Source: a bacterium (GTDB lineage Bacteria; Armatimonadota; Zipacnadia; Zipacnadales; Zipacnadaceae). From it: DNA of 7,377 nt. Both the position numbers and the translations under genes were made by a program. Location of the stretch: positions 1 to 7,377 of the forward strand of contig JAUWJN010000117.1 in assembly GCA_030607655.1 (NCBI GenBank). The letters are read 5' to 3'. Shown here piece after piece: positions 5,445 to 7,377 of the stretch. The notes beneath the pieces were generated by a model, which saw only the letters and a program-made list of their open reading frames with translations, ran no database searches and was not told the DNA's origin. Each line of letters begins with the position of its first letter. Position 1 is the stretch's first letter.

Positions 5445-6926
5445 TTAGAGCAGTTCTTCTTCAGCTCGGCGCAGCAGATCGTCCAGTGCCTTCAGGATGT
5501 CCTCGGGCCACTCAGGTGGCTCGTAGCTGGCTACATTGGCCCGCCACCACTGCTCACATTCGTCCAATATCCGCTTTTCGTTCCCACCAGCAGTGATTCC
5601 TTCGGACGGAGTTGGGGGGAACAGCTCAGAACGCCACAGTTCGCGGAAGTGAGCCAGGGTATGATCGCTGATGAGGAAATTATCCCCCTTGTTGATACAG
5701 TCACATACCTCTTGGAAAAGCAAAGTTCCCTCGGTCACCTCAATCTGGTCCTTGACCTGGAACTGGCTCTTGCGAATCTCCATATCCAGCATGAGCTGAG
5801 TGGGGGAGCCCGTGCCGCCGGTGGCGAGCGTTCCCATGCCCGGATAGGGAACGTACGGTATGCCGCTGAGACGGGCGTAAGCGGCGGCGGCGAAGAAATT
5901 CTCGTACACCGCTTGCAGGCCGGGGTAGTCAGTGGAGGGGCTGAAGAATACCTCCGTCCACAGATGACCGCCGAAGCATTCGTCGAACAGCTTCTTCACG
6001 CCGAGACTTATCATCAAGGTCTCTGGCCCGGCGGGCGAGGCATTAGCGGTCCTCATATCGAGTACCGTGCAAATCATCCGCCCAGTGAGATCACCATCCG
6101 GCGCCAGGCAATACGCGGCGATCAGGACGCCGAGTATTTCGGCCGCACTAATCAGGATGGTCGCGGCCAGCGCCAGCGGCGTCGCGATACCCACTGTGGG
6201 CATTGAGGCTATGTGATACCTATTGATGCCCAGGCGTGCCCTTTCCAGCATGTCCGCGGAGGCCCGATGATCCAGGATGAGCGGCGAGATCGTGCATTGT
6301 GACCCGGATAGATACCGGCTGCACTTCGGCTCCCCGGTAATGATTTCCCCAATCTCTATCAGGTACTTAATGACTGCCGGGTCAATAGATTCAATGCCGT
6401 CAACCTTCTTGGTATGCTGCAAGCCCAAGATGAGCGAGGCGATTCGTTCCGTCGGCTGCGGCACATCCTGCCGGTACCAGGTGCTAATGTAGCCGATTTC
6501 CGGCGTCGCTTCGGCCAACTTCATCATCTCCACGAAGATGTCCGTGTTCACTGCTACCGCCTCGCCGGTTTGATAGTCATAGTAATGTGTCGGGCCGCAG
6601 TCAAAGGCCGACATCAGGAACTCGGTTTGCAGCCTCTCTCGTATCTGCTCTTTCTGCCCACTCCACATCAGCGAGTGCGTCCAATCTATGCCGCACCAGG
6701 GGTGAAGCTGCTGGTCATCGTCGTCCTCAGCTCGGGTTTTCTCCTGAGCCGTGACGAATTCGTCAATCAAGCCGGCTGGAATTCGCACTCTGCCGCTGGC
6801 CGCCTGGGTACAGCCCTTCGCAAGCATAATGGGAACCAGCTCGTCGTGCTCGATCTTTACTCCGACCTCGGCCAGCAACTGGAGGGTCTTTCTCTTCAGG
6901 AGTTCGCTGTCTATCTCAATCGCCAT
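5445..6926 (-). CDS. Trimethylamine methyltransferase (MttB) family protein, non-pyrrolysine type
   Basis: A 493-residue protein, the normal length for the MttB family of corrinoid-dependent methyltransferases (TIM barrel). Matching regions: the N-terminal helix pair LLAEVGVKIEHDEL (17-30) with GRVRIP (45-50); SMPTVGIATPLALAAT (241-256) followed by AAEILG (261-266), the core family signature; STDYPGLQAVYENF (331-344); a glycine-rich GMGTLATGGTGS (363-374); and the C-terminal DHTLAHFRE (421-429). Classical MttB carries pyrrolysine at an in-frame amber codon; this frame has no internal TAG and ends with TAA, so it belongs with the pyrrolysine-lacking relatives, of which known members demethylate glycine betaine and similar quaternary amines via a corrinoid protein. 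The substrate here is unknown, and no corrinoid protein gene is nearby. A run of Asp (68-71) near the N-terminus looks like a small insertion. The ATG at 6926 has GAGG only 3 nt away and AAAGG 11 nt away. It is the first gene of the leftward cluster. Confidence 0.88.
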   Translation of the reverse strand: MAIEIDSELLKRKTLQLLAEVGVKIEHDELVPIMLAKGCTQAASGRVRIPAGLIDEFVTAQEKTRAEDDDDQQLHPWCGIDWTHSLMWSGQKEQIRERLQTEFLMSAFDCGPTHYYDYQTGEAVAVNTDIFVEMMKLAEATPEIGYISTWYRQDVPQPTERIASLILGLQHTKKVDGIESIDPAVIKYLIEIGEIITGEPKCSRYLSGSQCTISPLILDHRASADMLERARLGINRYHIASMPTVGIATPLALAATILISAAEILGVLIAAYCLAPDGDLTGRMICTVLDMRTANASPAGPETLMISLGVKKLFDECFGGHLWTEVFFSPSTDYPGLQAVYENFFAAAAYARLSGIPYVPYPGMGTLATGGTGSPTQLMLDMEIRKSQFQVKDQIEVTEGTLLFQEVCDCINKGDNFLISDHTLAHFRELWRSELFPPTPSEGITAGGNEKRILDECEQWWRANVASYEPPEWPEDILKALDDLLRRAEEELL

Positions 6927-6966
6927 ACACCTCGCCGCCTTTCTGTGTGGTTTATTGCAATTCTAC

Positions 6967-6989
6967 GCCCGGGCCCCGGCAGCCCAGGC
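6967..6989 (-). promoter_or_regulatory. GC-rich hairpin in the 5' leader of the minus-strand operon
   Basis: Read on the minus strand, GCCTGGGC (6989-6982), a 7-nt loop TGCCGGG, and GCCCGGGC (6974-6967) form an 8-bp stem with one G-U wobble. On the plus strand the wobble becomes a C-A mismatch, which fits a function in minus-strand RNA. It ends about 40 nt before the MttB-like ATG and has no following U-tract, so it is not a typical terminator. It could stabilise the mRNA. Confidence 0.4.
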
Positions 6990-6991
6990 AT

Positions 6992-7010
6992 AATGATCTA
7001 ATTGATGATT
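6992..7010. promoter_or_regulatory. Operator-like imperfect dyad (AATGATC-5-GATGATT)
   Basis: The arms AATGATC and GATGATT around the spacer TAATT are inverted repeats with 6 of 7 pairs matching. Position in the middle of the divergent region, overlapping the candidate plus-strand -35, fits a repressor site. No regulator gene is in the window. Confidence 0.3.
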
Positions 7011-7030
7011 CAGCCCAGATTCCCAATACT
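7002..7030 (+). promoter_or_regulatory. Candidate sigma-70-type promoter for the plus-strand gene
   Basis: TTGATG (7002-7007) and AATACT (7025-7030) are separated by 17 nt, each matching 4 of 6 consensus bases. It would start transcription just before the small ORF at 7052. The match is modest. Confidence 0.25.
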
Positions 7031-7051
7031 CCTCTCTATGGGAAGGAACTA

Positions 7052-7141
7052 ATGTCCAAGCAAGGAATTCAATACCCATTAGGAGCCGACATGGGGCATA
7101 TTAGACTGAGCCGGGCAGATGCGGAAGTGGCCGCTGATTAA
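7052..7141 (+). CDS. Small ORF of 29 codons, hypothetical or leader peptide
   Basis: ATG at 7052 follows GGAAGG (7041-7046) with a 5-nt spacer and reads 29 codons to TAA. The peptide begins MSKQGIQYPLGADMGHIRLS and ends RADAEVAAD. It is soluble in character, with no membrane segment or Cys pair, and I recognise no family. It ends 33 nt before the exported-protein gene on the same strand and could be cotranscribed with it. The run of codons is short enough to be chance; the RBS and position are the only support. Confidence 0.3.
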   Translation: MSKQGIQYPLGADMGHIRLSRADAEVAAD

Positions 7142-7157
7142 GTCTGGACTAATATGC
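7096..7157. repeat. 9-bp perfect inverted repeat GCATATTAG / CTAATATGC
   Basis: GCATATTAG (7096-7104) is exactly complementary in reverse to CTAATATGC (7149-7157), with 44 bp between. The second arm ends 3 nt before AGGAGG (7161-7166) of the exported-protein gene. A further palindrome AGTC-TG-GACT sits at 7141-7150. These could be two regulator half-sites or an mRNA stem over the leader. Confidence 0.4.
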
Positions 7158-7160
7158 GCA

Positions 7161-7166
7161 AGGAGG
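7161..7166 (+). promoter_or_regulatory. Ribosome binding site AGGAGG of the exported-protein gene
   Basis: A full AGGAGG with an 8-nt spacer to the ATG at 7175. An in-frame ATG at 7154 lies upstream of this site and lacks an SD of its own, so 7175 is the start. Confidence 0.7.
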
Positions 7167-7174
7167 AGCAGAAA

Positions 7175-7377
7175 ATGCGACATACGACATCGTTGGTAAG
7201 CGTAGTAGTGGCAGTAAGCTTGGTGGTGACAGGAATCCACGCACAGCAGGCGGCTGGGGCAGAGGAGCAGACCGTTAGTGGCATCACTAGTGCCGCTGAA
7301 CTGCCCCTGTGGGCCCAGCAGAAGTCGCTGTGGGAGCTGGCCCAGCGAAGCAGTGAGCAACACGTGATAATCCCCGA
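7175..7377 (+). CDS. Exported protein of unknown function, N-terminal part
   Basis: The first 67 residues are visible; the gene continues past the right edge. Residues 1-23 form a typical Sec signal peptide: MRHTT, then a Val/Ser-rich hydrophobic core (about 6-20), with likely cleavage after IHA (21-23) or AGA (27-29). The mature start is rich in Gln, Ala and Glu, followed by AAELPLWAQQKSLWELAQRS, which looks helical, and HVIIP. I do not recognise a family from this part. It is transcribed divergently from the MttB-like operon and may be unrelated to it. The start is fixed by the strong AGGAGG at 7161-7166. Confidence 0.7.
   Translation, partial: MRHTTSLVSVVVAVSLVVTGIHAQQAAGAEEQTVSGITSAAELPLWAQQKSLWELAQRSSEQHVIIP

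Larger units (their letters stand above)
6927..7174. other. Divergent intergenic region between the minus-strand cluster and the plus-strand exported-protein gene
   Basis: This 248-bp region must hold promoters for both directions. From left to right it contains a leader hairpin for the minus-strand transcript, an imperfect operator-like dyad, a weak plus-strand promoter candidate, a small ORF with its own RBS, a widely spaced 9-bp inverted repeat, and the AGGAGG of the plus-strand gene. I found no convincing -35/-10 pair for the minus strand and nothing resembling a cobalamin or TPP riboswitch. Confidence 0.6.

Noticed and set aside
5445..6926. Possible pyrrolysine-containing MttB
   Set aside because: The reading frame is open with no internal TAG and ends with TAA, so amber read-through is not needed.
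6414..7001. Plus-strand open frames of 150-195 codons opposite the minus-strand genes (also at 5649-6206, 1267-1743, 2924-3376 and 5120-5596)
   Set aside because: They lie antisense to genes with clear family motifs, have low-complexity or basic-rich translations with no recognisable domains, and lack convincing RBSs.
6927..7174. Cobalamin or TPP riboswitch upstream of the MttB-like operon
   Set aside because: I looked because of the corrinoid and TPP enzymes, but saw none of the conserved boxes of either riboswitch; only a simple hairpin is present.
7154..7174. Upstream in-frame ATG at 7154 as start of the exported protein
   Set aside because: It lies before the AGGAGG, has no SD of its own, and would put a highly charged MRKEEQK in front of the signal peptide.
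7079..7363. Minus-strand open frame opposite the exported-protein gene
   Set aside because: It covers the plus-strand signal-peptide gene and its AGGAGG, and its translation looks like an antisense artefact.

Overview
The window looks like bacterial chromosomal DNA: tightly packed genes, Shine-Dalgarno sites of the GGAGG/GAGG type before nearly every start, and base composition that seems somewhat above half G+C (not counted). Two partial genes at the edges encode exported proteins. One begins like the large right-handed beta-helix proteins common in Armatimonadota, Planctomycetota and related environmental lineages. That lineage placement is a guess; no rRNA or other marker is present.

Layout: six complete genes and one partial gene run leftward on the minus strand from about 6926 to 1, apparently as one unit. 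In transcription order they are: a trimethylamine methyltransferase (MttB) family protein without pyrrolysine (6926-5445); an amidohydrolase-2-like protein that has lost its metal-binding residues (5354-4566); a compact amidohydrolase with an intact metal site, coupled to the previous gene by an ATGA overlap (4569-3823); the alpha (3763-2795) and beta (2772-1801) subunits of a thiamine-diphosphate 2-oxo acid dehydrogenase E1; a class III PLP aminotransferase (1740-358); and, after a possible attenuator or terminator hairpin, the start of a secreted beta-helix protein (285-1, cut by the window edge). On the other side of a 248-bp divergent intergenic region, a partial plus-strand gene (7175-7377) encodes an exported protein I do not recognise. 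A 29-codon small ORF (7052-7141) with a fair ribosome binding site lies just before it.

How the genes could work together (inference): the set resembles a catabolic operon for an N-methylated or quaternary amine. An MttB-type enzyme would remove a methyl group, the aminotransferase would remove the amine, the E1 pair would oxidatively decarboxylate the resulting 2-oxo acid, and the amidohydrolase pair would carry out a hydrolysis or non-oxidative decarboxylation. No corrinoid protein, corrinoid methyltransferase, E2 or E3 gene is in the window, so partners must lie elsewhere or the chemistry is unusual. The most distinctive points are the coupled enzyme/pseudoenzyme amidohydrolase pair and the combination of families itself. 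I see no tRNA, rRNA, CRISPR array, insertion sequence or transposase.
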